DNA of 64,000 nucleotides from an uncultured Planktomarina sp. (GCA_905181815.1 CAJIZA010000001.1:434001-498000), one strand, 5' to 3'. Positions 54,874-64,000 are shown, counted from the stretch's first letter. Notes: generated by a model not told the origin, from the sequence alone. Numbers and translations are program-made.

Positions 54874-55563
54874 ATGTCATTCTTGATCCCTATAGGTCTG
54901 GCCGTGGTAGTGGGTGTATTTACCTACCTCATGTCCGCGAGCCAAACAAAACGCACATTGGCGGCCCAGTCCATTCCACTGCGCAACCCGGCGCTCGAAG
55001 GGCATTTCGCAAAGCTTGCCCATGCGCTGGATCTCAAGCGCTTGCATGTGAACGTCTATGAAATTGATCCTATCAACGGACTGGCCGCCCCCGATGGGCA
55101 AATCTATATCACACGAGGCTTTTTGAAAAAATTTCTAGGTGGCGAGGTGACCGCCGCGGAAATCAGCTCTGTGATTGCCCATGAACTCGGACATGTAGCC
55201 CTTGGGCATACCAAAAGGCGCATGATTGATTTTTCGGGTCAAAATGCTGTGCGGACGGCGCTAGCGGTGACCCTCAACCGCTTTATTCCCTTTATTGGCC
55301 CTTGGATCGCCAATCTGGCCGTGAACATGATTGCTGCCGGGATGTCTCGCAAAGATGAGTTTGAAGCCGATGCCTATGCCACCGCCTTGATGATCAAAGC
55401 TGGGCTTGGAGCAGCTCCTCAAAAAAGCCTATTTGCGAAGCTGGACCAATTGACAGGCAATGGCGGTGCGACGCCCGCTTGGTTTCTCAGCCATCCCAAG
55501 ACCACAGACCGCATCAAAGCAATTGAAGCCAATGAAAAACGCTGGACCAAAACAAAGTCATAA
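54874..55563 (+). CDS. M48-family zinc metalloprotease, membrane-anchored
   Basis: 229 residues. N-terminal TM helix (about 3-20), zinc site HELGH (H103, E104, H107) with the third ligand in SRKDEFEADAYAT near 163-175, and LSHPKTTDRI near the C-terminus. Short HtpX/Oma1-like protein of the inner membrane; topology suggests a role in membrane-protein quality control. The end overlaps the convergent PIN gene by 6 bp. Confidence 0.88.
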   Translation: MSFLIPIGLAVVVGVFTYLMSASQTKRTLAAQSIPLRNPALEGHFAKLAHALDLKRLHVNVYEIDPINGLAAPDGQIYITRGFLKKFLGGEVTAAEISSVIAHELGHVALGHTKRRMIDFSGQNAVRTALAVTLNRFIPFIGPWIANLAVNMIAAGMSRKDEFEADAYATALMIKAGLGAAPQKSLFAKLDQLTGNGGATPAWFLSHPKTTDRIKAIEANEKRWTKTKS

Positions 55564-56091
55564 CCGATCAAATTTACGGCCAAATTGCGGCAACCAGGCT
55601 TTGCGCCACAGCTCCAGCGCCCGCATCTGTGGATGGGCGGACTGAACCTCAGCGAGGACTGGGCGCAAATGGTCCATCAATGCGGGTCCATGAAGTCTAT
55701 AGAGCTGCAGGAGCTGCGCATCGGGATCAATGCGGCTTATGCCGTAGGAATTCAACTCCGCTTGCGGGAAGTCCTTTTTATTAAAGGTGACAATCGCATC
55801 CGCGTGGTGCACGGCCGCCAAAGCCAAAATATGCACATCGTCTTGATCCGGCAGCCAATAGGGCCGTAAATCCACGGGATCTGGGCGCATCGCCTCAGGA
55901 AAATCATCTACAAATTGCCGGACCGCATTTTCAGCTTCCAGCCTTTGCAGCGGTGTTTTGGCCGCCCGGCGCCATTCTTCTAAAATACGCGGTGTCGCCA
56001 GCGGCTCAACATACCGCACACGCGCGCAGGTCAGTAATACCGCCCTCAAAAAGCTGGGAACGAGAACGCAGGTATCAAATACAACCCGCAT
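55558..56091 (-). CDS. PIN-domain protein
   Basis: 177 residues from the ATG at 56091, sharing a base with the rlmI stop. PIN pattern: VVFDTCVLVP with the first acidic residue near 6, PDQDDVHILALA near 81-92, IVTFNKKDFP near 101-110 with the last Asp. It is longer than VapC toxins and no antitoxin gene is adjacent, so a solitary PIN ribonuclease coupled to an rRNA methyltransferase is the better reading. Confidence 0.8.
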   Translation of the reverse strand: MRVVFDTCVLVPSFLRAVLLTCARVRYVEPLATPRILEEWRRAAKTPLQRLEAENAVRQFVDDFPEAMRPDPVDLRPYWLPDQDDVHILALAAVHHADAIVTFNKKDFPQAELNSYGISRIDPDAQLLQLYRLHGPALMDHLRPVLAEVQSAHPQMRALELWRKAWLPQFGRKFDRL

Positions 56092-57287
56092 CACTGCATA
56101 CGAAACACAAGAGTTTTGAGATAGCTCGATTCCACCAGCGCCATGTGATGGGGGTGATCAGGACCCGCGCCGCCGGTATAAATCAACTGCGCCTGCCGGC
56201 CAGCCCGGCCAATCCCACGGATTGAGGCTGCACGAAAGCGTTCAATATTAGCCGCATGTGAGCAAGAGCACAGGGTCAAATAGCCGCCCTCTGCCACCAG
56301 AGCACTGGCCAGACGCGCCACGCGTTCATAGGCGCGCAAACCCGCTTCACGCGCGGCTTTTTGAGGGGCGAAGGCCGGAGGGTCACAGACCACAAGCTCA
56401 TAGGTTTTGCCCTGCCCTGCCAGTTCCGCCATCACGTCGAACGCATCGCCCTTGATCGCTTCAAAGGATGTTGTAGCCCGCGTGGCCACGGCACCACGAC
56501 TGGCCAAACTCAAGGCGGGCTGAGAGCCATCCACACAGGTGACAGAGGCCGCGCCATTGGCCATAGCCGCCAAACCAAAACCGCCCACATGGCAAAAGAC
56601 GTCCAAAACGGATTTGCCCTGCGCCAAATCCTGCACAAATTTGTGGTTGGGCCGCTGATCATAAAAAATCCCAGTTTTCTGGCCCTCTGCCACATCAGCA
56701 AAATACATCGCGCCATTCATGGCCACTTCTATCGCGTCAGCAGGCATCTCTCCCAAAGCCATGTAGCGCACATCGTCTAAGCCTTCCAGCACCCGCGCCC
56801 GACCCGCGCCATTCACGACAATGGAATTCGGCTTCAATATATCGGTCAAAGCCGTCACCAAAGCCAATAGACGCTGATCAACCCAAGCGGCATTCGGTTG
56901 AATCACCAAAAGATCAGAAAAACGGTCAACTATCAGCCCCGGCAACTGATCGGCCTCTGCGTGTATCAAACGATAATAGGGTTGGCTGTACAGCGCCTCG
57001 CGCAGCGAGAGAGCATTGGAAATCTTCTGAGCAAACCATGCCTGATCTACCGCACAATCCAAATCATCAGAAATTTTGCGAGCAAAAATTTTAGAATTGG
57101 GATTGATGGCAAAAAGCCCAAGAGTGTTTTGCCCGTGATCTTGTACGATCGCCAGACTGCCAGGCGCGATGGCCTTGGTGCGGCGGTCAGTGACCAACTC
57201 ATTGTCATAGACCCACGGAAATCCTTGCCGCAGGCGTTGGGCATTGGTTTTAGGCTTTAATCGGATCACCGGATGGTCACTGTGCAT
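56091..57287 (-). CDS. rlmI: class I SAM-dependent 23S rRNA methyltransferase (RlmI-like)
   Basis: 398 residues: N-terminal PUA domain (about 1-75, RLRQGFPWVYDNEL near 18-31), an EEHEI-like middle region, and a Rossmann methyltransferase with VLDVFCHVGGFGLAAMANGA near 223-242, the DG in VTCVDGSQPAL, and VVCDPPAFAP near 295-304 (target-base motif). Probable m5C methyltransferase of 23S rRNA; exact site inferred from family. Confidence 0.87.
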   Translation of the reverse strand: MHSDHPVIRLKPKTNAQRLRQGFPWVYDNELVTDRRTKAIAPGSLAIVQDHGQNTLGLFAINPNSKIFARKISDDLDCAVDQAWFAQKISNALSLREALYSQPYYRLIHAEADQLPGLIVDRFSDLLVIQPNAAWVDQRLLALVTALTDILKPNSIVVNGAGRARVLEGLDDVRYMALGEMPADAIEVAMNGAMYFADVAEGQKTGIFYDQRPNHKFVQDLAQGKSVLDVFCHVGGFGLAAMANGAASVTCVDGSQPALSLASRGAVATRATTSFEAIKGDAFDVMAELAGQGKTYELVVCDPPAFAPQKAAREAGLRAYERVARLASALVAEGGYLTLCSCSHAANIERFRAASIRGIGRAGRQAQLIYTGGAGPDHPHHMALVESSYLKTLVFRMQ

Positions 57288-57377
57288 CTCTGCCCCCTTT
57301 ATGGTTGGGCATGGCCTAATTCAGAGAAACTTTAACAACAAGGGCAGATGTATATTGATTTCTGGCATGAAGTATGA

Positions 57378-57391
57378 TGATAGCGCTAACA
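57378..57391. promoter_or_regulatory. LacI-type operator upstream of edd
   Basis: TGATAGCGCTAACA: a 14-bp palindrome with one mismatched pair and an AGCGCT core, 18 bp before the edd ATG and ahead of the ribosome site. The position would let a repressor block transcription of edd-eda in response to a hexonate or KDPG. The binding regulator is not in the window with certainty. Confidence 0.55.
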
Positions 57392-57409
57392 TGATTATTG
57401 GAGAGAACC

Positions 57410-59215
57410 ATGCCCCTGCATCCAAAACTGGCAAATGTTACACAAAAGATTGTTGAACGCTCGAAAGATAGCCGCGCCGCCTATCTGGCCAAAATAGCGC
57501 GTGCCGCCAAAGACGGGCCCCGCCGTACACATCTCAGCTGTGGCAACCAAGCCCATGCCTACGCGGCGATGGGTGACGATAAATCAACACTTCTACAAGA
57601 GCGCGCGCCAAATATTGGGATTATCACGGCCTATAACGACATGCTTTCCGCACACCAGCCGTTTGAGGTCTATCCGGAACAAATCAAACAGGCGGCCCGC
57701 GCGCTTGGTGCCACCGCACAGGTAGCCGCTGGAGTGCCGGCCATGTGTGATGGGGTCACACAGGGGCAACCGGGCATGGAGCTCAGCCTGTTTTCACGCG
57801 ACACAATCGCACTGGCCGCCACCATAGGTCTGTCGCACAACACTTTTGACGCGGCAGTTTTCTTGGGAGTTTGTGATAAAATTGTTCCTGGCTTGGTGAT
57901 TGCGGCTGCCACTTTTGGTCATCTGCCTTCCATCTTTTTACCAGCCGGCCCCATGCCATCGGGTATTAGCAACGACGAGAAAACCGAAGTGCGTAAACGT
58001 TTTGCGGACGGGCTCTGCGACCGAAACGAGCTCATGGCCGCAGAAATGGCCAGCTATCACGGGCCCGGCACCTGTACCTTCTATGGCACGGCTAATTCCA
58101 ATCAAATGCTGATGGAATTTCTGGGACTGCACCTGCCTGGTGCCAGCTTTGTTCCCCCTGCAAGTGATCTGCGCGGCGCGCTCACCGAGCAGGGCACGGC
58201 GCAGGTCTTGTCCAACACCGCCCTTGGTGGCAACTTCATCCCAACCGCAGAAATTCTGGACGAAAAAGCCTGGGTCAACGGTATTGTTGGCTTGATGGCT
58301 ACCGGGGGCTCGACCAATCTCGTGCTGCACATCCCTGCCATGGCCCGAGCCGCTGGGATTATCTTGGAACCACAGGATTTCGCCGATATTTCGCAGATCG
58401 TGCCGCTCTTGGCCAAGGTCTATCCCAATGGGCTTGCGGATGTGAATCACTTCCATGCGGCCGGGGGCCTGCCCTATTTAATCGATCAGCTGTTGAAAGC
58501 TGGCCTCTTGCATGAAGATGTCATGACCATCATGGGTCCAGGCTTGCATAATTTTGCCCGCCAAGCAGTTCTGACCAAGGGCGCAGTGAGCTATGCCCCG
58601 GCGCCAAAGCAGAGTCTCAACGACAAAATATTACGCCCCATTAGCGATCCCTTCCAAGCCAGTGGCGGTTTACAAAACCTTACAGGAAATCTCGGTAGCG
58701 CCGTGGTGAAAATTTCGGCCGTAGCCGAAGACAGGCGCTTTATCGAAGCACCAGCCGCAGTCTTCCATAGTCAAGATGCCGTGAAAAAAGCATTCCAATC
58801 CGGAGCCTTGAACCGCGATGTGATTGTCGTTGTCCGCTACCAGGGGCCCTCGGCCAATGGTATGCCAGAACTGCACAACCTCACCCCCTTTCTCGCAATC
58901 CTGCAAGATCGTGGGCATAAGGTCGCCTTGGTCACAGATGGGCGCATGTCGGGTGCTTCGGGCAAGGTTCCGGCGGCCATTCACCTTTCGCCTGAGGCTG
59001 CCGACGGCGGGCCGATTGCGCAGATCGAAGATGGCGATATGCTGCGCTTGGACGCTGTAGCGGGGCGATTGGAGACATTGGCTGAGAATTGGCAGGCGCG
59101 CATCCCCAGCAAGCCAGACCTCTGCGACAATGAAATTGGCATGGGACGCGAATTGTTCTCTGTCTTTCGGCGCACAGCGGGCGCAGCGTCGCAAGGCGCC
59201 GGCGTCGTAATTTAG
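57410..59215 (+). CDS. edd: phosphogluconate dehydratase
   Basis: 601 residues from the ATG at 57410 (GGAGAG 5 nt upstream). IlvD/Edd family: [17 protein letters not shown] near 65-81, [19 protein letters not shown] near 108-126, [14 protein letters not shown] near 298-311, [23 protein letters not shown] near 507-529. Converts 6-phosphogluconate to KDPG. Directly upstream of eda. Confidence 0.96.
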   Translation: MPLHPKLANVTQKIVERSKDSRAAYLAKIARAAKDGPRRTHLSCGNQAHAYAAMGDDKSTLLQERAPNIGIITAYNDMLSAHQPFEVYPEQIKQAARALGATAQVAAGVPAMCDGVTQGQPGMELSLFSRDTIALAATIGLSHNTFDAAVFLGVCDKIVPGLVIAAATFGHLPSIFLPAGPMPSGISNDEKTEVRKRFADGLCDRNELMAAEMASYHGPGTCTFYGTANSNQMLMEFLGLHLPGASFVPPASDLRGALTEQGTAQVLSNTALGGNFIPTAEILDEKAWVNGIVGLMATGGSTNLVLHIPAMARAAGIILEPQDFADISQIVPLLAKVYPNGLADVNHFHAAGGLPYLIDQLLKAGLLHEDVMTIMGPGLHNFARQAVLTKGAVSYAPAPKQSLNDKILRPISDPFQASGGLQNLTGNLGSAVVKISAVAEDRRFIEAPAAVFHSQDAVKKAFQSGALNRDVIVVVRYQGPSANGMPELHNLTPFLAILQDRGHKVALVTDGRMSGASGKVPAAIHLSPEAADGGPIAQIEDGDMLRLDAVAGRLETLAENWQARIPSKPDLCDNEIGMGRELFSVFRRTAGAASQGAGVVI

Positions 59216-59225
59216 GAAAAGATAC

Positions 59226-59858
59226 ATGACACATAAAGATATGATCGCAAAAGTTTGCAACTCCGCCCCTGTGATCCCGGTTTTAACCATTGACCGGGTG
59301 GAGGATGCCCAGCCCTTGGCCCGCGCCCTTGTGACGGGCGGGCTCCCTGCTTTAGAAATTACCCTGCGCACGGCGGCCGCAATGGAGGCCATTGCAGCCG
59401 TGGCCGAAGTTGAAGGCGCTATGGCCGGGGTTGGCACCCTGCTCACCACCGCGCAGATCCGCGATGCAAAGTCTGCCGGAGCGACCTTTGGCGTCTCGCC
59501 CGGCGCGACGAAAATTCTGATTGAAGCCGCGCGCGACTATGACTTGCCGCTTCTGCCCGGGGCGGCCACCGCAACGGAAGCTATGCGGCTCTTAGAGCAA
59601 GGATTCGTTTTCCAAAAATTCTTTCCAGCAGAAGCTATTGGCGGAGCACCGGCCCTCGGATCCATGGCCGGGCCCTTGCCACAAATCACGTTCTGCCCGA
59701 CGGGCGGAGTGACACTGGAAAATGCAAATACTTATCTCACCCTGCCCAATACCCGCTGTGTGGGTGGCAGCTGGATTGCGCCGAAAGCGCTGATCGACGC
59801 GGGAGATTGGGATCAAATTACACAAATTGCCCGTCGCGCCGCTGACCTTCTGGCGTGA
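59226..59858 (+). CDS. eda: KDPG aldolase
   Basis: 210 residues. E44 in GLPALEITLRTA is the catalytic glutamate and K131 in FQKFFPAEAIGG the Schiff-base lysine. Splits KDPG into pyruvate and glyceraldehyde-3-phosphate, completing the Entner-Doudoroff pathway begun by zwf-pgl. A long hairpin without T-tail follows at 59873-59903. Confidence 0.96.
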   Translation: MTHKDMIAKVCNSAPVIPVLTIDRVEDAQPLARALVTGGLPALEITLRTAAAMEAIAAVAEVEGAMAGVGTLLTTAQIRDAKSAGATFGVSPGATKILIEAARDYDLPLLPGAATATEAMRLLEQGFVFQKFFPAEAIGGAPALGSMAGPLPQITFCPTGGVTLENANTYLTLPNTRCVGGSWIAPKALIDAGDWDQITQIARRAADLLA

Positions 59859-60117
59859 TGCGAGCTGCACGTCCCCCGCGCCTGATTTTCTTAGGCGCCG
59901 GGGCCAATGCGGCCTCTAGGACAGCTGTCATCGGATGATCGGGCTGTCCTGCGCCATAATGCGAGATACAAAAGGCAATATGGGCTGCGGGATCTACAGT
60001 CTCAGGCACTTGAATCGCCCAATCAAAGAAGATGGTCTTACACTCCGGCGGCGTTATTCCCTCAATCCGGTAGCTTTCCCGGATCAAGCCTTTGGGATCC
60101 ACATCTTCAACCTTCAT
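59818..60117 (-). CDS. conserved-looking hypothetical protein after glnE
   Basis: 99 residues from the ATG at 60117, overlapping the glnE end by 11 bp. Features: YRIEGITPPECKTIFFDWAI near 16-35, AAHIAFCISHYGAGQPDHPM near 44-63, and a basic C-terminus (KKIRRGGRAAR). It reads as a compact single domain. The 3' end overlaps convergent eda by 41 bp. Translational coupling to glnE suggests a real gene; function unrecognised. Confidence 0.65.
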   Translation of the reverse strand: MKVEDVDPKGLIRESYRIEGITPPECKTIFFDWAIQVPETVDPAAHIAFCISHYGAGQPDHPMTAVLEAALAPAPKKIRRGGRAARITPEGQRRDGQFV

Positions 60118-62860
60118 TCCCGTGCCCTTCACTCTGCCCCAATATTTGGACGATCACTTCTGCGCATTGCCCGCGGTGTTCTGTGATCATCTGTTTAAAA
60201 TCCGCCTCTGCTCCCATCTTCATGATCCAGCGCAACCGGGCAAAGCCACCTTCGGCAAACGCCTCGGATTGAACAGCGGTGCCACAAATCAGATGATGCA
60301 GAAGGCGTAAATCCGACAACCAATCGTGTGATCGCGCCAAAAGGGCGAAATCCGCAATCATAGGGGCGTGCCCGCATTGCGCGTTTTGCAGTTGCGCCGC
60401 GGTCGCCCCCTCTCGACAGTTTTGCATCAAAGCCATACCCTGGGCCACCAACTCAATGTCTTGCAGGCCACCATACCCGCGTTTGAGATCCCAAAGCCCC
60501 GATTGCGGCTTTTCCTCTGCCAAGCGGGCGCGCATGTCCCGTAGGCCATTTAAAATACTAGCCGAATCTGCCTTTTCATCCAAAATCTGCTGACGCAATC
60601 GCTCAACGGCCTCACGAAACATTGCTCTGCCTGTAATGGGGCGGCCACGGGTGAGCGCCAAATGCTCCCAGGTCCGAGCTTCCGCCCGCTGGTAGCTCTC
60701 AAACCCTGCAAGAGACGTCGCCACAGGCCCCGCTCTGCCCGAAGGGCGCAGACGCATATCCACCTCATAGAGCCGTCCATGCGCAGTCGGAGCCGTCAGA
60801 GCGGTGATGAGTGCTTGGGTCAATCGCGAAAAATACAGACGGCACGACAGGGGTTTCGCGCCATCCGACTGCGCATTCACATCCGCATCAAAAATTAAAA
60901 TCATGTCTAGATCTGACCGAGAATTCAACTGCCCTGCGCCTAGCGATCCCATGGCCAAGATGGCACAATCGGAGCCAAGAATACGGCCATATTTGACTGC
61001 GAAATTTTGATGAACCAAGTCAAAGACCGTCGTCAAAACCGCCTCCGCCAGCTGCGCATAATGGCTTGCGGCTTCTCGGGGGGTGATGAGTCCCTCCAGC
61101 AAATGCACGCCTATGCGGAAATGCCACTCTTTGGTCCAAATGCGGGCCAAATCCAGACCGATTTCGTAATCTGCCGTTGCCGCCAGCCGCTTGGCCAGCT
61201 GAGCCGCCAGAGCCTCAGTTCCAGGCCAAGGCGCAAAAAATTCTCCGCTCAGCACAGCATCCAACACCCCCGAATTACGACCCAAATATTGTGCCAGAGC
61301 CGGGGCACTCACCACAATATCTGTCAAAAGCTCAACCAATTTTGGATTGGTGGCAAAAAGCGAAAAAACTTGAATACCCGCCGGCAAGCCACGCAAAAAA
61401 TTGTCAAAATGAATCAAAGCTTCCTTCGGGTCTGGAGCCCTTTGCAACCGTGCAAGGATCTCAGGGCGCAACGTGTCAAACAATGCGGTCGCCCGCTCCG
61501 AGCGCATGGCCGCATAGCTCGGCCAATGCTGGGTGATCTCATGGTGATCGTCTAAGGCAACCTCCGGCGCATTGGCCGGCGTTGGCGCAAAGAATGACTC
61601 CGTTATGGCATGGACCGCATTCAAATGTGCCCCTTTCTGCATGATAAACTCAGACGCAGACAGCCCCAACAATCCCGCAACCCTGCCAATCCCTTCATCT
61701 GATGTGGGCACGATTTGCGTTTGCGCGTCGCGGATCATTTGGATTGCGTGTTCCGTGTGCCGCAAAACCCTGTAACTGCGCTGCAATTGGTTCTTGATGG
61801 CCTCCGTGATCCAGTCTTTTGCTGCCAGTTGATCCAATGCTGCCACAGTTTGGCACGATCGCAAATCCGCATCCCGCCCCCCTGATATGAGCTGCCGCGT
61901 TTGGGTGAAAAATTCGATTTCGCGGATGCCGCCCCGGCCCAATTTCACGTCATGACCGGGCACGTAAATCGCGCCACTTGCACCGGTCTTGGTACGAATT
62001 TTCAAACGCAGCGCATGGGCCTCCTCAATCGCGGCAAAATCAAGATAGCGGCGCCATACAAAGGGGACCATCTGATCCAGAAAATCCGCGCCAGCCTTGC
62101 GGTCTCCTGCACAAACCCGCGCTTTGATAAAGGCGGCCCGCTCCCATGTACGGCCCAAGCTCTCATAATAGTCCATAGCAGAGCTCATCGCGACGCAAAT
62201 CGGCGTCACCGACGGATCAGGTCTCAGGCGAAGATCCGTGCGAAATACATAGCCATACTCGGTAATGTCATTGAGAAGTTTGGTTGCCGCGCGGGTGGCC
62301 CGCACCAAAATTTGGCGGCGCTGCGCAGCTTCAAAATGATCCATTTTACGGTCATCAAACATCACCACGAGATCAATATCTGAAGAATAATTGAGCTCAC
62401 CCGCCCCCATTTTACCCATGGCAATGACGAACAAGCCAGTCTCTTCCGGCAGCTTGCCCGAGGCTTGATAGGGCGCCAGTGCAGCCTCAAAGGCCAAGGT
62501 CACCGCTTGGTCAGCGAAATCCGTCAGGGCTTGGGTCGATTGCGCCAGTGGATAAGCTCCAGAAACTTCCGCCATGGCCAAGAAACCCGCCACCCGCCGC
62601 TTGGCCCGCCGAAGTACTGGGCCGGTATTACCACCTAAATCTGAGGGCAGCACATTTTGTAGCGGCGCCGCCAGAGTCACAGCCTCAGCAAGCCAGTCTT
62701 GCTCCTGGTGTAGCAGGTCGCAAAGATAGGGACTACAACCGCCAATACCAGTCAAAACCTCCGCCAAGGCGCCACTTGCGCCCCAGTCAGCCGCAAGCGC
62801 TTTGCCGCGGGCGACTTCGAATGCAATGGGACTGCGTTGGATTGACTCGATAAGTGCCAT
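60107..62860 (-). CDS. glnE: bifunctional glutamine synthetase adenylyltransferase/removase
   Basis: 917 residues. Two nucleotidyltransferase domains: the N-terminal (adenylyl-removing) with LNYSSDIDLVVMFDD near 153-167 and the C-terminal (adenylylating) with GQLNSRSDLDMILIFDAD near 640-657, each followed by a helical GlnD-UR_UTase-like domain. Controls glutamine synthetase activity in response to PII. Full length. Confidence 0.95.
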   Translation of the reverse strand: MALIESIQRSPIAFEVARGKALAADWGASGALAEVLTGIGGCSPYLCDLLHQEQDWLAEAVTLAAPLQNVLPSDLGGNTGPVLRRAKRRVAGFLAMAEVSGAYPLAQSTQALTDFADQAVTLAFEAALAPYQASGKLPEETGLFVIAMGKMGAGELNYSSDIDLVVMFDDRKMDHFEAAQRRQILVRATRAATKLLNDITEYGYVFRTDLRLRPDPSVTPICVAMSSAMDYYESLGRTWERAAFIKARVCAGDRKAGADFLDQMVPFVWRRYLDFAAIEEAHALRLKIRTKTGASGAIYVPGHDVKLGRGGIREIEFFTQTRQLISGGRDADLRSCQTVAALDQLAAKDWITEAIKNQLQRSYRVLRHTEHAIQMIRDAQTQIVPTSDEGIGRVAGLLGLSASEFIMQKGAHLNAVHAITESFFAPTPANAPEVALDDHHEITQHWPSYAAMRSERATALFDTLRPEILARLQRAPDPKEALIHFDNFLRGLPAGIQVFSLFATNPKLVELLTDIVVSAPALAQYLGRNSGVLDAVLSGEFFAPWPGTEALAAQLAKRLAATADYEIGLDLARIWTKEWHFRIGVHLLEGLITPREAASHYAQLAEAVLTTVFDLVHQNFAVKYGRILGSDCAILAMGSLGAGQLNSRSDLDMILIFDADVNAQSDGAKPLSCRLYFSRLTQALITALTAPTAHGRLYEVDMRLRPSGRAGPVATSLAGFESYQRAEARTWEHLALTRGRPITGRAMFREAVERLRQQILDEKADSASILNGLRDMRARLAEEKPQSGLWDLKRGYGGLQDIELVAQGMALMQNCREGATAAQLQNAQCGHAPMIADFALLARSHDWLSDLRLLHHLICGTAVQSEAFAEGGFARLRWIMKMGAEADFKQMITEHRGQCAEVIVQILGQSEGHGNEG

Positions 62861-62905
62861 AACGTCAAACTGCGGAGCAAGTGAGACAAGGTCAATGGGG
62901 ACGCT

Positions 62906-63373
62906 ATGAGTAAAAGCTTAAAACGGGTAAAATCTGCTCTCTTTGCCGCCGATCCTTCCCTAGAGGTTATTGAGACAGGTCAGGCCACCACCGCCAAAGC
63001 GGCCGCAGATAGTTTGGGCTGTGCAGTTGATCAGATTGCAAAATCTATCCTTTTTGAAGGTGAGTTGAGCGGTCAACTTTATCTGTTTGTGACGGCCGGT
63101 GCGCGGCAGGTAGATCTGGAACTAGCGGCGCTTTTGGCCGGTGAGCCGTTGGGCAAAACTAATGCAGTACGAATCCGCGCCGTCACCGGATTTGCCATCG
63201 GGGGGGTGAGCCCCGTGGGGCACCTTACGGAAATATCTACATTTTTTGATGAGACGCTGCTCAAGTATCAGAAGATCTATGCGGCCGCTGGCACCCCCAT
63301 TCATGTATTCGGTTGCGCGCCTCAGCAGATGGCCGGTCTGTGTCAGGGACGAATTTCCGCCTTCAGCCAATAA
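62906..63373 (+). CDS. YbaK/EbsC-family aminoacyl-tRNA deacylase
   Basis: 155 residues. YbaK fold: TTAKAAADSLGCAVDQIAKS near 28-47 with the conserved lysine, VTAGARQVDLELAALL near 62-77, GFAIGGVSPVGH near 94-105. Trans-editing of mischarged tRNA (Cys-tRNA-Pro type) in the cytoplasm. Divergent from glnE; GGGGACG precedes the ATG. Confidence 0.88.
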   Translation: MSKSLKRVKSALFAADPSLEVIETGQATTAKAAADSLGCAVDQIAKSILFEGELSGQLYLFVTAGARQVDLELAALLAGEPLGKTNAVRIRAVTGFAIGGVSPVGHLTEISTFFDETLLKYQKIYAAAGTPIHVFGCAPQQMAGLCQGRISAFSQ

Positions 63374-63427
63374 ATATATAAAATGACATACTCTCGTAAA
63401 AAACAATAGGTCTCTCCCACATCGCAA

Positions 63428-63446
63428 ATGTAAACATTATTTACAT
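63428..63446. promoter_or_regulatory. dyad ATGTAAA-N5-TTTACAT upstream of the DUF2852-like gene
   Basis: Perfect 7-bp arms around CATTA, 17 bp upstream of the gene start and between ybaK and it. It resembles a dimeric regulator site; TGT-N11-ACA is one base short of the PpsR/CrtJ spacing, so that factor is unlikely without support. Confidence 0.5.
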
Positions 63447-63463
63447 CCATGAAGGAGACCACA

Positions 63464-63784
63464 ATGACCACCCTTGCCCCAGAAACTACGCACCCCTCGT
63501 CAAAAGACGGATGGGTTTCGGCTTGTGGAAACTGGATGGACCACGGAGGAAAAGGCGCCAGGATCGCCACTATAATCCTTAGGTTCATCTTCTTTTGGCC
63601 CCTTGGTATCGCCCATCTGTTTTATATGATCTGGAGAAATCAAATGTTTTCAACATCTCACTTGTGTTCACGCTCAAAATTTTCTTACCGGCGCAATGCC
63701 TCTAGCGGCAGCACCGCGTTTGACGCCTATAAGGCCGACACCCTGCGCCGGCTTGAGGAAGACTGGTACGAATTTCGCCAATGA
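63464..63784 (+). CDS. DUF2852-like small membrane protein, C-terminus short
   Basis: 106 residues from the ATG at 63464 (AAGGAG upstream). KDGWVSACGNWMDHGGKGAR leads into one TM helix (IATIILRFIFFWPLGIAHLFYMIW, about 36-59), a basic linker, and SGSTAFDAYKADTLRRLEED near 83-102. In the family that last block is usually followed by about 25 more residues (a coiled tail); here a TGA follows soon after. Either a short member or a 3' frameshift. Function unknown. Confidence 0.7.
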   Translation: MTTLAPETTHPSSKDGWVSACGNWMDHGGKGARIATIILRFIFFWPLGIAHLFYMIWRNQMFSTSHLCSRSKFSYRRNASSGSTAFDAYKADTLRRLEEDWYEFRQ

Positions 63785-64000
63785 CACTATTGCCCGTTTG
63801 ATGGGCTTTACGCACTGCTGCATACCACCGGTACAATGATCGCCGATGGCATCAGCTTGCAAATCGTTTGGGTGATATTGGTGCTCATCACCTCCCACAA
63901 ACAGGGTTTGGTGGATCTTATTTTGGCAACGTTGGTCGTTAATCGCTCGGCTCGTCAATCGTCAAATTAGATTTAAGGCCATTTCGGAAGTACATGATCA
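63785..64000. other. end of window, no supported gene
   Basis: Short open frames exist on both strands, including a 47-codon plus-strand ORF starting near 63837 with a hydrophobic middle (LQIVWVILVLI), but none has a ribosome site or recognisable family. It may contain the lost tail of the DUF2852-like gene or the 3' side of a gene beyond the window. Confidence 0.3.

Noticed and set aside
55558-56091. PIN protein as a VapBC toxin
   Set aside because: It is longer than VapC and has no antitoxin-like gene on either side; it is coupled to an rRNA methyltransferase gene.
59873-59903. Rho-independent terminator for eda
   Set aside because: A long hairpin is present but lacks a T-run and lies in the coding part of the convergent gene; kept only as a remark.
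63674-63958. 94-codon minus-strand ORF at the window end
   Set aside because: It overlaps the DUF2852-like gene in antisense, has no ribosome site and no family pattern.

Overview
The window reads as chromosomal DNA of a marine alphaproteobacterium of the Rhodobacteraceae (Roseobacter group). The evidence is gene content and order: erpA/dgt/argS/SPOR/nagZ/scpA/scpB; yceD-rpmF-plsX-fabH-ihfA-merR; MoxR plus a CoxE-like VWA protein; Entner-Doudoroff genes; a pyrrolysine-free MttB homologue; an alphaproteobacterial DksA; and the long form of dCTP deaminase. Base composition looks moderate for the group, which suggests a lower-GC pelagic roseobacter such as the RCA cluster. That placement is inference, not a database result. 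No prophage, insertion sequence, integrase, CRISPR array or rRNA operon was seen. The one RNA gene found is tRNA-Pro(GGG).

Layout. 1-3.9 kb: a LacI-type regulator (cut by the window edge), a small membrane protein and a ribose/inositol-type sugar ABC transporter, with a perfect 20-bp operator palindrome on the promoter. 4-13.3 kb: an alpha-glucoside uptake and hydrolysis operon (aglE-F-G-A-K plus a GH1 beta-glucosidase), divergent from its own LacI-type regulator. 13.3-17.2 kb: an aldo-keto reductase and an SsuD-like flavin monooxygenase, divergent from a GntR regulator and a Gfo/Idh/MocA protein. I interpret this as an oxidative sulfoquinovose (sulfolipid sugar) locus. 17.2-20.9 kb: zwf-pgl-pgi. 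21-29 kb: an orphan radical SAM protein, an HNH protein, and cobalamin genes (cbiD, cobK, cobA, cobB) with a DNA glycosylase and an esterase. 29-36 kb: a squalene-synthase-fold protein, cysS, an aminotransferase, the MttB homologue and uup. 36-44 kb: a wrecked olsB, msrB, bamE, then yceD-rpmF-plsX-fabH-ihfA-merR, tRNA-Pro and dcd. 43.5-50 kb: dgt to scpB on the minus strand. 50-64 kb: erpA, xth, a broken cytochrome b561, dksA, moxR/small membrane protein/VWA, an M48 protease, a PIN protein, rlmI, edd-eda, glnE, ybaK and a DUF2852-like protein.

The genes fit together as sugar catabolism. Periplasmic binding proteins bring in glycosides, glycosidases or the proposed NAD-dependent sulfoquinovosidase release hexose, and zwf-pgl with edd-eda route it through the Entner-Doudoroff pathway. 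Each sugar locus carries a LacI- or GntR-type regulator or a palindromic operator.

Frame disruptions are unusually frequent for housekeeping DNA: fabH (one), olsB (three), cytochrome b561 (one), plus an in-frame amber codon in a small ORF after scpB. Either the cell is losing these genes or the assembly has small indels. fabH is the one most worth checking.
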